Source: Gammaproteobacteria bacterium
Lineage (GTDB): Bacteria; Pseudomonadota; Gammaproteobacteria; Xanthomonadales; Marinicellaceae
Direction of reading: 5' to 3'
NCBI GenBank assembly: GCA_024280395.1
Contig: JAJRQG010000153.1
Location: forward strand, 1 to 32,376
Length of the DNA: 32,376 nucleotides
The notes under the pieces were generated by a model. The model was not told where the DNA came from. It saw nothing but the letters and a program-made list of their open reading frames with translations, and did not search any database. A program made the translations under genes and the position numbers. Below, piece by piece: positions 9,124 to 16,259 of this stretch. The first letter of the stretch is position 1. Each line of letters starts with the position of its first letter.

Positions 9124-9155
9124 TAAGGTAATATATTGCGCAATATATTACCTTA
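9124..9155. promoter_or_regulatory. 32-bp perfect palindrome, probable MarR operator
   Basis: All 16 base pairs of symmetry match, centred between 9139 and 9140 on TTGCGCAA, with outer ends TAAGGTAAT and ATTACCTTA. It covers the -10 box of the minus-strand promoter for the MarR-hutU operon, the position expected for an autorepressor site. The symmetry is seen directly; binding by the adjacent MarR protein is inferred. Confidence 0.8.
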
Positions 9156-9172
9156 ATTACAAAAGTTGTCAA
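9145..9172 (-). promoter_or_regulatory. Promoter of the marR-hutU operon
   Basis: On the minus strand a perfect -35 box TTGACA (9167-9172) and a -10 box TAATAT (9145-9150) are separated by 16 bp. The -10 box is inside the 32-bp palindrome. Confidence 0.6.
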
Positions 9173-9186
9173 TCTATACTTTAAAC

Positions 9187-9215
9187 TTTACAAAAAATAG
9201 TAAAATTATTACAAT
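9187..9215 (+). promoter_or_regulatory. Promoter of the second toxin-antitoxin pair
   Basis: TTTACA (9187-9192) and TACAAT (9210-9215) are 17 bp apart, each matching five of six consensus bases. A small inverted repeat GTAA(aatta)... with TTAC at 9209-9212 lies in the spacer and could be an antitoxin site. Confidence 0.5.
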
Positions 9216-9244
9216 GTATGACAAACCACTACAAGGTATTAATC

Positions 9245-9514
9245 ATGGGCATAACAAGCGTAAGAATTAAAGATGATTTAGATGAATCACTGAAAAAAAT
9301 TGCAGAAAAAAAACAACGCAGCAAAAGTTGGATAATTAACGAAGCAGTGGCAGAGTATATTGTAAAAGACAAAGTTGATTCGCAAAAATGGCTTGATACT
9401 TTAGAAGGGTTAGAAGATATTAAAAATGGAAGGGTAATAGATGGAGAAGAGGTCTTAGCTTGGATTGAAAGCTGGGGTACGGACAAAGAACTTGAAATGC
9501 CTAAAGTTAAATAA
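9245..9514 (+). CDS. Ribbon-helix-helix antitoxin (CopG/RelB-like)
   Basis: The 89-residue protein opens with a ribbon-helix-helix domain: the strand ITSVRIKDDLDESLKKIAEK is followed by the helix SKSWIINEAVAEYI. An acidic tail (LEGLEDIKNGRVIDGEEVLAWIESWG) of the type that wraps around ParE/RelE toxins follows. ATG at 9245 is preferred over ATG at 9218 because AAGG precedes it at normal spacing and the conserved domain begins right after it. It overlaps the toxin gene by one base (TAATG). The pair is divergent from the MarR-hutU operon. Confidence 0.88.
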   Translation: MGITSVRIKDDLDESLKKIAEKKQRSKSWIINEAVAEYIVKDKVDSQKWLDTLEGLEDIKNGRVIDGEEVLAWIESWGTDKELEMPKVK

Positions 9515-9792
9515 TGAGACTACAAATATCAGAACATGCAACTAAAGATTTTAAACGGCTTAAAAAATTTATAGAAATCAAAAACCCTATTGCAGCAAAC
9601 AAAATGGCAAAGAAGTTGGCTAAAGGAATTAGAGCTTCATTGCTATATCCAGAGATAGGCAAAGAAGTAAGAGAAGCCATAAATCCTAAGATTACAAGAG
9701 ATGTGTTTATTCTTGATTATCATGTCAGATATACTTACACAAAAAAAATATTGTTAATTTTAAGAATCTGGCATCAAAGAGAAGAGAGGTAA
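9514..9792 (+). CDS. ParE-type toxin
   Basis: The 92-residue protein has the ParE/RelE superfamily pattern: the first strand LQISEHATKDFKRLKKFI, two helices with PIAANKMAKKLAKGI, the segment YPEIGKEVREA, and the final strands FILDYHVRYTYTKKILLILRIWHQREER, whose IWHQREE ending is typical of ParE toxins. Its start codon overlaps the antitoxin stop. The target (gyrase or mRNA) cannot be read from the sequence. It is clearly different in sequence from the toxin at 4028-4342. Confidence 0.88.
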   Translation: MRLQISEHATKDFKRLKKFIEIKNPIAANKMAKKLAKGIRASLLYPEIGKEVREAINPKITRDVFILDYHVRYTYTKKILLILRIWHQREER

Positions 9793-9882
9793 TAGTACAA
9801 ATAATTAATTAAACTACTTGTTCCAAAAAAGAACAATAATTCATCTTTGCCATAATTCATCATAAATCCAACATTTCACTGC

Positions 9883-9888
9883 TATAAT
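9883..9888 (+). promoter_or_regulatory. Possible -10 box for the macroglobulin gene
   Basis: A perfect TATAAT lies 42 bp before the start codon at 9930. No good -35 box is seen at 16-18 bp, so this is a weak call. Confidence 0.35.
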
Positions 9889-9929
9889 AATGCACTAAAC
9901 TCTCAGCCAATCAAATAAAAATAATACCT

Positions 9930-12900
9930 ATGAAAAAAAATCTTATCTTAATCGCGTTTCTCTTTTTCTTCCTTTTCCTCTCGGCTTGTAATGACGAACA
10001 GGCTAATCAGCCAGAAAATAATACAGATACAAATACGATCTCTCAAGCCAGCCAATCTAAAGTTTCGATTTTAAATTTATCACATTTTAAAGTGTTAAGT
10101 ATGACCGAAGGGTTGTTTGAAAATGCACCCGCTTTGCAAGTAAATTTGACATTGCCCATTGATGAAAACCAAAATGTTTCACAATTAGTCGAGGTCACCA
10201 CCAATAAACAAAGCGTTAATGGTGATTGGATTTATAGCGATAATCGCATGGTTTTGTATTTTCCTTTTATTCAGTCAGACACTCAGTACCAAATAAAAAT
10301 TGATGCCAATTTAATGTCAGTTAAAGGCAAGAAAATTGACAAAAATTACAGTAAAATCATTAAAACTAAACGCAAACAAAAAAACGTAAGGTTTGTTTCC
10401 AAAGGCAATACCTTATTGAAAGACAGCAATAAACTTCCCATAGAAGCGGTCAATGTTTCTGCTGTAGATTTGAAATTTTGGCGCATTAAAAACAACAAGT
10501 ACCATGAATTTTTAAGACAACCCAATCGCCGTGATACATATTACTTAAGGGATATGAGTAATATTGCCGACTTGGTTTATACCAGTCAATTTGCATTAGA
10601 TATGAAGGACAATAAAACAGAAAAGCACAATCTATCAATTGCAGACATCAAACCCATTCAGCAAGCGGGTATTTATTTCGTCACCATGATTGCCAGTGAC
10701 TCTTATCCTTATGAGGTCGAGTCTAGTTGGTTTTCTGTGACAGATATTGGCTTGCATTCTCGAAAATTCCCGCATTCTATGGCTGTTTTTGCCCACAAGA
10801 TACCAGAGGCGACAGCTTATGCCAATGTTGAGTTGTCACTATTAAATGTAAAGGGAGAAGTGATAGAAAATGTCAAAACAGATCAAACTGGATTTGCAGA
10901 ACTGACCAGTAATGACTTAAACAAAGCCAATTTAATAATAGCTACCCAAGGCTCTAACTCAAATTTGATACGCATAAATCAACCGAAGATGGATTTAACC
11001 GAATTTTCACTGTCAAATCGTGCTTACAAGACCCAAGAATTGTTTCTTTATGCACCCAGAGATTTATATCGGCCTGGAGAGGCAGTAAATATCAATGCTT
11101 TATTGCGAGATGCTGACGGTCAAATGGTCACGGCTACACCGGTTCGAGTGGAAATAAAACGTCCCGATAACCGCACATTTAAAACCTTTAATTGGCAAGG
11201 TGACGAAAATTCTTTTTATACCACACAGTTTAAAATTCCAAGTGACGCCATGACTGGCGAATGGATTTTTACTGCCAAATTGGCCAATAATGATGTTTTT
11301 CAATACCCATTTGCTGTAGAAGATTTTATGCCCGAGCGTTTAAAGTTGGATTTGGCAGCAGGCAATGATTCATTGAACATCTCTTTAAGTGAAACCCCAA
11401 AGATAAAAGTACAAAGTGATTATCTTTATGGCGCTCCTGCGGCAAAGAATCGATTTGATGCCACAGTCACGGTCAATGCACAAAATAAATTATTTGAAGA
11501 TTATGCTGATTACAGTTTTGGCTCAAATAACTACAAAGAATACGATTTAAATTTCACCACTGCTTCCCAGCTTCTAGATGAACAAGGCAGTGGAGTATTG
11601 AGCATAAAACCCAATTGGAAAAGTGCTAAATTTCCTTTGCGGGTTAAAAGTTTTGTCAACGTTTATGAATCAGGTGGCAGACCGATTTCACGTAAAATTA
11701 TTCAAACCATTTGGCCTTATGATGTGGCCATTGGTGTGCGTTCATTGTGGGATGGTGATTATGCCAGCCCAAACTCAAACAGCGATATAGAATTGCTTGC
11801 CATTAACCAACAAGGTCAGCGTATCGCAATCAACAATGCTGAAGTGTTGCTTATACGAGAGAACTCACAAAGATATTGGCATTGGGGTGATGATGGCTGG
11901 AGCTACAATCAGAGCCAACACAATATACCAGTTTATAGCAGTATTGTGAATATCAGTGATAATACCAAAACACAGCTATCTTTGCCTTTAGATTATGGCA
12001 ATTACCGCGTAGAAATCAGAAATCAAAAACAACAATTGATTTCCAGTTATCAATTTTTCTCTGGATGGCGTTGGTACAACCAGAACAGCGCCAGTGGCGA
12101 ACGTCCAGATCAAATCAAGTTACAATGGCAGGCCGATAGTCTCACTTCTGGCAGCGAAGCGGAACTAAAAGTCACCGCTCCTTATACCGGTACTGCTTTA
12201 ATCACGGTTGAAAGTGATGCATTGTTATGGAAAAAAACAATTCAGATGAACAGTGCAGAGCAAACGATCAAAATTCCAATTGATGCGAATTGGAAACGTC
12301 ATGATATTCATGCCACTGTTATGGTTATTCAAAAAGGTGAAGTCAAACGCAAACACCTACCGACTCGTGCTTTCGGTGTGATCCACTTGCCGATCAATCG
12401 TGATGATAGGAAATTAGACATTGTTATTGATGCGCCTGAAAAAATACTTCCTGATAGAGAAGTCACAATAAAAGTCAAAGCAGCTAACTTAAAAAATACC
12501 CAAACTTTTGTGACTTTAGGGACAGTTGATACAGGCGTGCTCAATGTCAGTAATTTTGATACGCCCAAACCGCATGAATGGTTTTTTGCTACGCGCCAAT
12601 ACATTGCCGAGATTCGTGACATGTACGGTTCTATCATTGCTTTGGTTGATGGCAAAAACACTAACCAGAAATTTGGTGGTGATGCCGATTTAGCCCGAGG
12701 AGGAGACGAGCCATCAAGTGATGTTCAAATCATATCCATGATCAGTGACAAGGTACAATTTGATGCCGATGGTGTGGCGGAAATCACTGTGAAAATGCCT
12801 TATTTCAATGGAGAAGTGCGTTTAATGGCAATGGCTTTCAATGACAATCAATTTGCTGGTGCTGATACACGCATGAAAGTCGCTGCACCGGTTGTGATAG

Positions 12901-14825
12901 AAACATCGTTGCCACGCTTTATTGCCAAAGGCGATGAAACATTCGCTACCATTGATGTGCACAATACTGAAAATACCAGCCAAAGCATAGATTTGAAAAT
13001 TATCGCTTCTGATTCTTTAGGAGGAGAAATTTTTGAACAAAAAATCGAATTATCTGCCAATCAAAAGGAGATATTTAAATTACCTATAAAAGCGCTATTG
13101 CACAGTGGCACAGGTCAAATTGATGTGGTCGCACACATGAAAAGCAATGATGCTTTTAGTGTCAATCGTCAATGGACTGTTGGTATCCGACCTGCCTTTC
13201 CTGCTATTATTAAAAGCAGCAGTGATATCATTGATGCGGGGAATAGTTTCAAGATCACCAACAAGATGTTTGATAATTTTGATCAAGCCAATTTGAAATC
13301 AGTATTAAAAATATCTAATTTACCCGTACTCAATGCCGATGAACAATTACAGCATTTGATTCAATACCCTTATGGTTGTTTGGAGCAAACCACCTCACGC
13401 GCATGGCCACTGATGTTGGTAGAGAAATCTGATTTGGGATTGTTTGAAACCGAACAGCAGGAAAAGATCTACTCAAAACGTTCTGAACTTATTGATGGAG
13501 CCATCAGTCGATTATTAGGGATGCAACGCTATGATGGCAGTTTTGGCTTGTGGAACAGCGACAGTCATGAAGAATATTGGTTAACAGTTTATGTCACCGA
13601 ATTTATGCTCAAAGCCCGCGGTCTGGGTTACAATATTTCTAAAAGTGCTCTAGAAAAAGCCATCAAACGCTTACAATATTATGTCAAGGGCAGGGCGTAT
13701 CTCAATTCGGATTTAAAAAAATATTTGAGTAACGTTAGCTATTACAAATTAAGTTATCGAGCCTATGCCGCTTATGTTTTGGCAGGCATTAAACAAGTCA
13801 ATTTGCAGGATATTCGTAAATTGTTCGATAATAATGCAGACAAGTCTAAAAGCCCTTTGCCCTTGGCCTATTTAGCACTGGCTCTAGAGAAAATGGGCGA
13901 TAACCGACGAGCACAACAAGCTTGGTTGAAGGCTGTAGATTTTAAATGGACTCAAGACCGTTACCGTTATTATGGTGATTATGGCTCCAAAATTCGTGAT
14001 CTAGCACAAGTTGTTCAATTGGGATTACAAAGCAATTTGACCCATGATTTACCAAAGTCAACCTTACAAATGTTAAAACCATTGCAACAGGAGTTGCGTA
14101 CCAGAAGGTGGCTATCTACTCAAGAGCGCGGTGCCATATTTAGAGTGGCAAAAGCTTTGAAAAACAGCAAAAGTATGAATAAAAAATGGCGCGCCACCCT
14201 GAGTATTAGTAAGAACAAAGAATCATTTGAACAAGCCGAAGATCTAATCAGGGTGTGGTACCAAAAGGATGCCAGTCGACCCTTAACTGTTAATAATTCT
14301 GGTGATATTCCATTGTATGTGGATTTTAAAACCCAAGGTTATTTAAAAGATGCGATACCTGAGAGTAATGGGATCAATGTAGAGAGACGGTTTTTCAACC
14401 TACAAGGCGAAAAACTGGATATATCAAAACTATCCACAGGTGATATGGTTTTAGTGCATATTAAAATAAACCTTGAAAAGAAATACAGTTATTTGCCTGA
14501 TGCCATGTTGATTGAGTTATTGCCAGCAGGGTTGGAGTTGGAAAACCAGAACCTTGAACACAGCATGAAATTGGGTGGTATCAAGATTGATGGTAAAAAA
14601 GTCACCGATATGATCCACACTAGAATCAAGCACAGTGAATATCGCGATGACCGCTACATTGCAGCCTTGACCTTATCGGGTTACAGCGACAACAATCTCT
14701 TCTACTTAGCTCGTGCAGTTACCCCTGGAACTTACACCGTCCCACCTTCACTAGTAGAAGACATGTACCGCCCGGAAATCCGAGCCATTGGTGAAAGCGT
14801 TGGTAAGATGGTGATTAGTGAATAA
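9930..14825 (+). CDS. yfhM: Bacterial alpha-2-macroglobulin lipoprotein (YfhM/ECAM-like)
   Basis: This is a bacterial alpha-2-macroglobulin, a protease trap thought to protect the periplasm when the wall or outer membrane is breached. The 1631 residues match the family length. The N-terminus is a lipoprotein signal with lipobox LSAC, so Cys20 would be lipidated; the next residue is Asn, not the Asp that retains lipoproteins in the inner membrane in E. coli-type sorting. Repeated beta-sandwich MG domains follow, including ELFLYAPRDLYRPGEAVNI around residue 370. The thioester motif Cys1150-Leu-Glu-Gln1153 within YPYGCLEQTTSRAWP is intact, which marks a covalent-trap type. The following alpha-helical thioester domain runs to about residue 1430. 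The gene is followed, after two small genes, by pbpC, its common genomic partner. Confidence 0.95.
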   Translation: MKKNLILIAFLFFFLFLSACNDEQANQPENNTDTNTISQASQSKVSILNLSHFKVLSMTEGLFENAPALQVNLTLPIDENQNVSQLVEVTTNKQSVNGDWIYSDNRMVLYFPFIQSDTQYQIKIDANLMSVKGKKIDKNYSKIIKTKRKQKNVRFVSKGNTLLKDSNKLPIEAVNVSAVDLKFWRIKNNKYHEFLRQPNRRDTYYLRDMSNIADLVYTSQFALDMKDNKTEKHNLSIADIKPIQQAGIYFVTMIASDSYPYEVESSWFSVTDIGLHSRKFPHSMAVFAHKIPEATAYANVELSLLNVKGEVIENVKTDQTGFAELTSNDLNKANLIIATQGSNSNLIRINQPKMDLTEFSLSNRAYKTQELFLYAPRDLYRPGEAVNINALLRDADGQMVTATPVRVEIKRPDNRTFKTFNWQGDENSFYTTQFKIPSDAMTGEWIFTAKLANNDVFQYPFAVEDFMPERLKLDLAAGNDSLNISLSETPKIKVQSDYLYGAPAAKNRFDATVTVNAQNKLFEDYADYSFGSNNYKEYDLNFTTASQLLDEQGSGVLSIKPNWKSAKFPLRVKSFVNVYESGGRPISRKIIQTIWPYDVAIGVRSLWDGDYASPNSNSDIELLAINQQGQRIAINNAEVLLIRENSQRYWHWGDDGWSYNQSQHNIPVYSSIVNISDNTKTQLSLPLDYGNYRVEIRNQKQQLISSYQFFSGWRWYNQNSASGERPDQIKLQWQADSLTSGSEAELKVTAPYTGTALITVESDALLWKKTIQMNSAEQTIKIPIDANWKRHDIHATVMVIQKGEVKRKHLPTRAFGVIHLPINRDDRKLDIVIDAPEKILPDREVTIKVKAANLKNTQTFVTLGTVDTGVLNVSNFDTPKPHEWFFATRQYIAEIRDMYGSIIALVDGKNTNQKFGGDADLARGGDEPSSDVQIISMISDKVQFDADGVAEITVKMPYFNGEVRLMAMAFNDNQFAGADTRMKVAAPVVIETSLPRFIAKGDETFATIDVHNTENTSQSIDLKIIASDSLGGEIFEQKIELSANQKEIFKLPIKALLHSGTGQIDVVAHMKSNDAFSVNRQWTVGIRPAFPAIIKSSSDIIDAGNSFKITNKMFDNFDQANLKSVLKISNLPVLNADEQLQHLIQYPYGCLEQTTSRAWPLMLVEKSDLGLFETEQQEKIYSKRSELIDGAISRLLGMQRYDGSFGLWNSDSHEEYWLTVYVTEFMLKARGLGYNISKSALEKAIKRLQYYVKGRAYLNSDLKKYLSNVSYYKLSYRAYAAYVLAGIKQVNLQDIRKLFDNNADKSKSPLPLAYLALALEKMGDNRRAQQAWLKAVDFKWTQDRYRYYGDYGSKIRDLAQVVQLGLQSNLTHDLPKSTLQMLKPLQQELRTRRWLSTQERGAIFRVAKALKNSKSMNKKWRATLSISKNKESFEQAEDLIRVWYQKDASRPLTVNNSGDIPLYVDFKTQGYLKDAIPESNGINVERRFFNLQGEKLDISKLSTGDMVLVHIKINLEKKYSYLPDAMLIELLPAGLELENQNLEHSMKLGGIKIDGKKVTDMIHTRIKHSEYRDDRYIAALTLSGYSDNNLFYLARAVTPGTYTVPPSLVEDMYRPEIRAIGESVGKMVISE

Positions 14826-14864
14826 AATGTAGGGTGCGTGACCTTGTTTAAAAAAAAGCAGTAA

Positions 14865-14900
14865 CGCAAAGTCTGCAAAGAAGACGCAAAGAGAGCAAAG
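14865..14900 (+). repeat. Phased GCAAAG array, copy A3
   Basis: Four heptamers (CGCAAAG, TGCAAAG, CGCAAAG, AGCAAAG) start at 14865, 14874, 14885 and 14894, a spacing of 9, 11 and 9 bp. The left flank AAAGCAGTAA is identical to that of copy A1. Confidence 0.8.
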
Positions 14901-14979
14901 TTTAATAAAGCACTCCGTCATTCTGGTGAAGATAAAATTTTCATAAGGAATCACGGTTTTGATAAAAACTGCTAAGTAA

Positions 14980-15017
14980 CACAGAGGTTCACAGAGTAGA
15001 CACGGAGTGATACAGAA
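14980..15017 (+). repeat. Phased CAGAG array, copy B2 (partly degenerate)
   Basis: CACAGAG, CACAGAG, CACGGAG and TACAGAA start at 14980, 14990, 15001 and 15011. The spacing of 10, 11 and 10 bp is identical to copies B1 and B3 although the last two heptamers have drifted in sequence. Confidence 0.8.
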
Positions 15018-15084
15018 GTTTTTAGTGTTAAAATATAACCATCCCGAAAAGTTGTATTCGCTCATTTTAACCTTGCAACCTTGT

Positions 15085-15109
15085 AAATATAAAGCTAGAC
15101 TTTATATTT
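15085..15109. promoter_or_regulatory. 10-bp inverted repeat before the racemase gene
   Basis: AAATATAAAG (15085-15094) and CTTTATATTT (15100-15109) are perfect reverse complements around a 5-base loop. It ends 24 bp before the racemase start codon, a position suited to an operator or an RNA hairpin that affects translation. Confidence 0.45.
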
Positions 15110-15133
15110 GCAAACTTACACAGTTGTTGACTT

Positions 15134-15829
15134 ATGAAAACAATCGGATTATTGGGTGGCATGAGTTGGGAGTCCACAGTTAGTTATTACCAAGCGATAA
15201 ACCAAGGTGTTAAAGCCAAACTTGGTGGCTTGCATTCGGCAAAAATCGCATTGTTTAGTGTGGATTTTGATGAGATTGAGAAATTGCAACATACCGGTGA
15301 TTGGCAGGCTACGGCGGTTATTTTGTCACAAGCGGCTCAAGCCATTGAAGCGGGTGGGGCTGATTTTTTATTGATTTGTACCAATACCATGCATAAGGTT
15401 GCTGATGTTATTCAAGCGGAAATCACCATTCCAATTTTACATATTGCCGATGCCACAGCCAAACAATTACAAGCTGATGGTATCACTAAGGTTGGCTTGT
15501 TGGGTACGCGATTTACCATGGAGCAAGATTTTTATAAGAGTCGATTGATTGATAAGTTTGGAATTGATGTGCTGGTGCCCAATAAAGATGATCAAACCAT
15601 TGTGCATAATGTAATTTATAATGAATTGTGTTTGGGGTCGGTGCAGTCTGGTTCCAGGGAGAAATATTTAAATATTGTTGATAAATTGCAACAACAGGGT
15701 GCGCAAGCTGTCATATTAGGGTGTACAGAAATTGCATTGCTGATTCAGCAATCACATACACAAGTACCATTGTATGATACAACCGAGATACATGCCGCTG
15801 CAGCGGTTGAAAGGGCATTGTCGTCTTAA
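15134..15829 (+). CDS. Aspartate/glutamate racemase-family protein
   Basis: The 231-residue protein belongs to the cofactor-independent Asp/Glu racemase superfamily (aspartate racemase branch, resembling YgeA/RacX). It begins MKTIGLLGGMSWEST, the usual signature. The two catalytic cysteines are in place: Cys82 in LLICTNTMHK and Cys197 in VILGCTEIALL. It should interconvert L- and D-forms of an amino acid in the cytoplasm; which amino acid is uncertain, because relatives act on substrates other than aspartate. The ATG fits the conserved N-terminus although no clear ribosome site precedes it. It lies between the macroglobulin and pbpC genes on the same strand. Confidence 0.9.
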   Translation: MKTIGLLGGMSWESTVSYYQAINQGVKAKLGGLHSAKIALFSVDFDEIEKLQHTGDWQATAVILSQAAQAIEAGGADFLLICTNTMHKVADVIQAEITIPILHIADATAKQLQADGITKVGLLGTRFTMEQDFYKSRLIDKFGIDVLVPNKDDQTIVHNVIYNELCLGSVQSGSREKYLNIVDKLQQQGAQAVILGCTEIALLIQQSHTQVPLYDTTEIHAAAAVERALSS

Positions 15830-15849
15830 AAAACTTTAGAGAATTAAAT

Positions 15850-16158
15850 ATGATGATAAAATTAACAAGAGATACAGGCTGGACAGATAGACTCAGAGCC
15901 TATAGTGTTGTTGTGGATGGAACTGATTTAGGAAATATTAAAAATGGAGAAAATCAGGAATTTCCAATTGCTCCGGGCACACACGAAATAATCATCAAGG
16001 TGGATTGGTGTTCTAGCAATACGATAACTTTTGTAGTAAAGGAAGGTGAAACGTTATCTTTTTCCTGTGGAAGTAGCTTAAGAGGAATTAAAGTTTTTCT
16101 AGCCATTGTCTATATTACCTTTCTTAGAAATAAATATTTGTGGTTGAAGCAAAGATGA
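15850..16158 (+). CDS. Small PEGA-like beta-domain protein with C-terminal hydrophobic segment
   Basis: This 102-residue protein resembles small proteins built on one PEGA-like fold. Residues 20-50 read VVVDGTDLGNIKNGENQEF then APGTHEIIIKV, the usual pattern of short strands joined by glycine turns. DWCSSNTITFVVKEGE follows, and the C-terminal part (about residues 80-93) is hydrophobic and could touch the membrane. There is no signal peptide. It starts 21 bp after the racemase stop and may share its transcript. The function is unknown, and the fold call rests on pattern only. Confidence 0.7.
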   Translation: MMIKLTRDTGWTDRLRAYSVVVDGTDLGNIKNGENQEFPIAPGTHEIIIKVDWCSSNTITFVVKEGETLSFSCGSSLRGIKVFLAIVYITFLRNKYLWLKQR

Positions 16159-16259
16159 ATTTTATGTCTGTCATAAAATTAGCATGATTTAACAATGTTT
16201 TGAACACAAGTTTATACAATAATAGGCTTGTGTAAAACTTCAATGACTTCAATTGCTTT

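Larger units (their letters stand above)
14826..15133. other. 308-bp gap without a gene, rich in repeats
   Basis: This gap holds the phased array A3, the phased array B2, and between them (about 14912-14960) a degenerate piece resembling a dispersed CCGTCATTC...AATCACGG element. Near the right end is a 10-bp hairpin ahead of the racemase gene. No credible coding sequence was found in it. Confidence 0.7.

Noticed and set aside
9812-9835. TTGTTC/GAACAA hairpin after the second toxin gene as a terminator
   Set aside because: The stem is six bases of weak pairs and no T-run follows.
14751-15065. Minus-strand open frame of 104 codons over the end of the macroglobulin gene
   Set aside because: It crosses two repeat arrays and the 3' end of a firm gene on the other strand; its composition is an artefact of the repeats.
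16204-16233. ACACAAG/CTTGTGT inverted repeat before pbpC
   Set aside because: The stem is 7 bp with a 16-base loop in AT-rich DNA, which can arise by chance.
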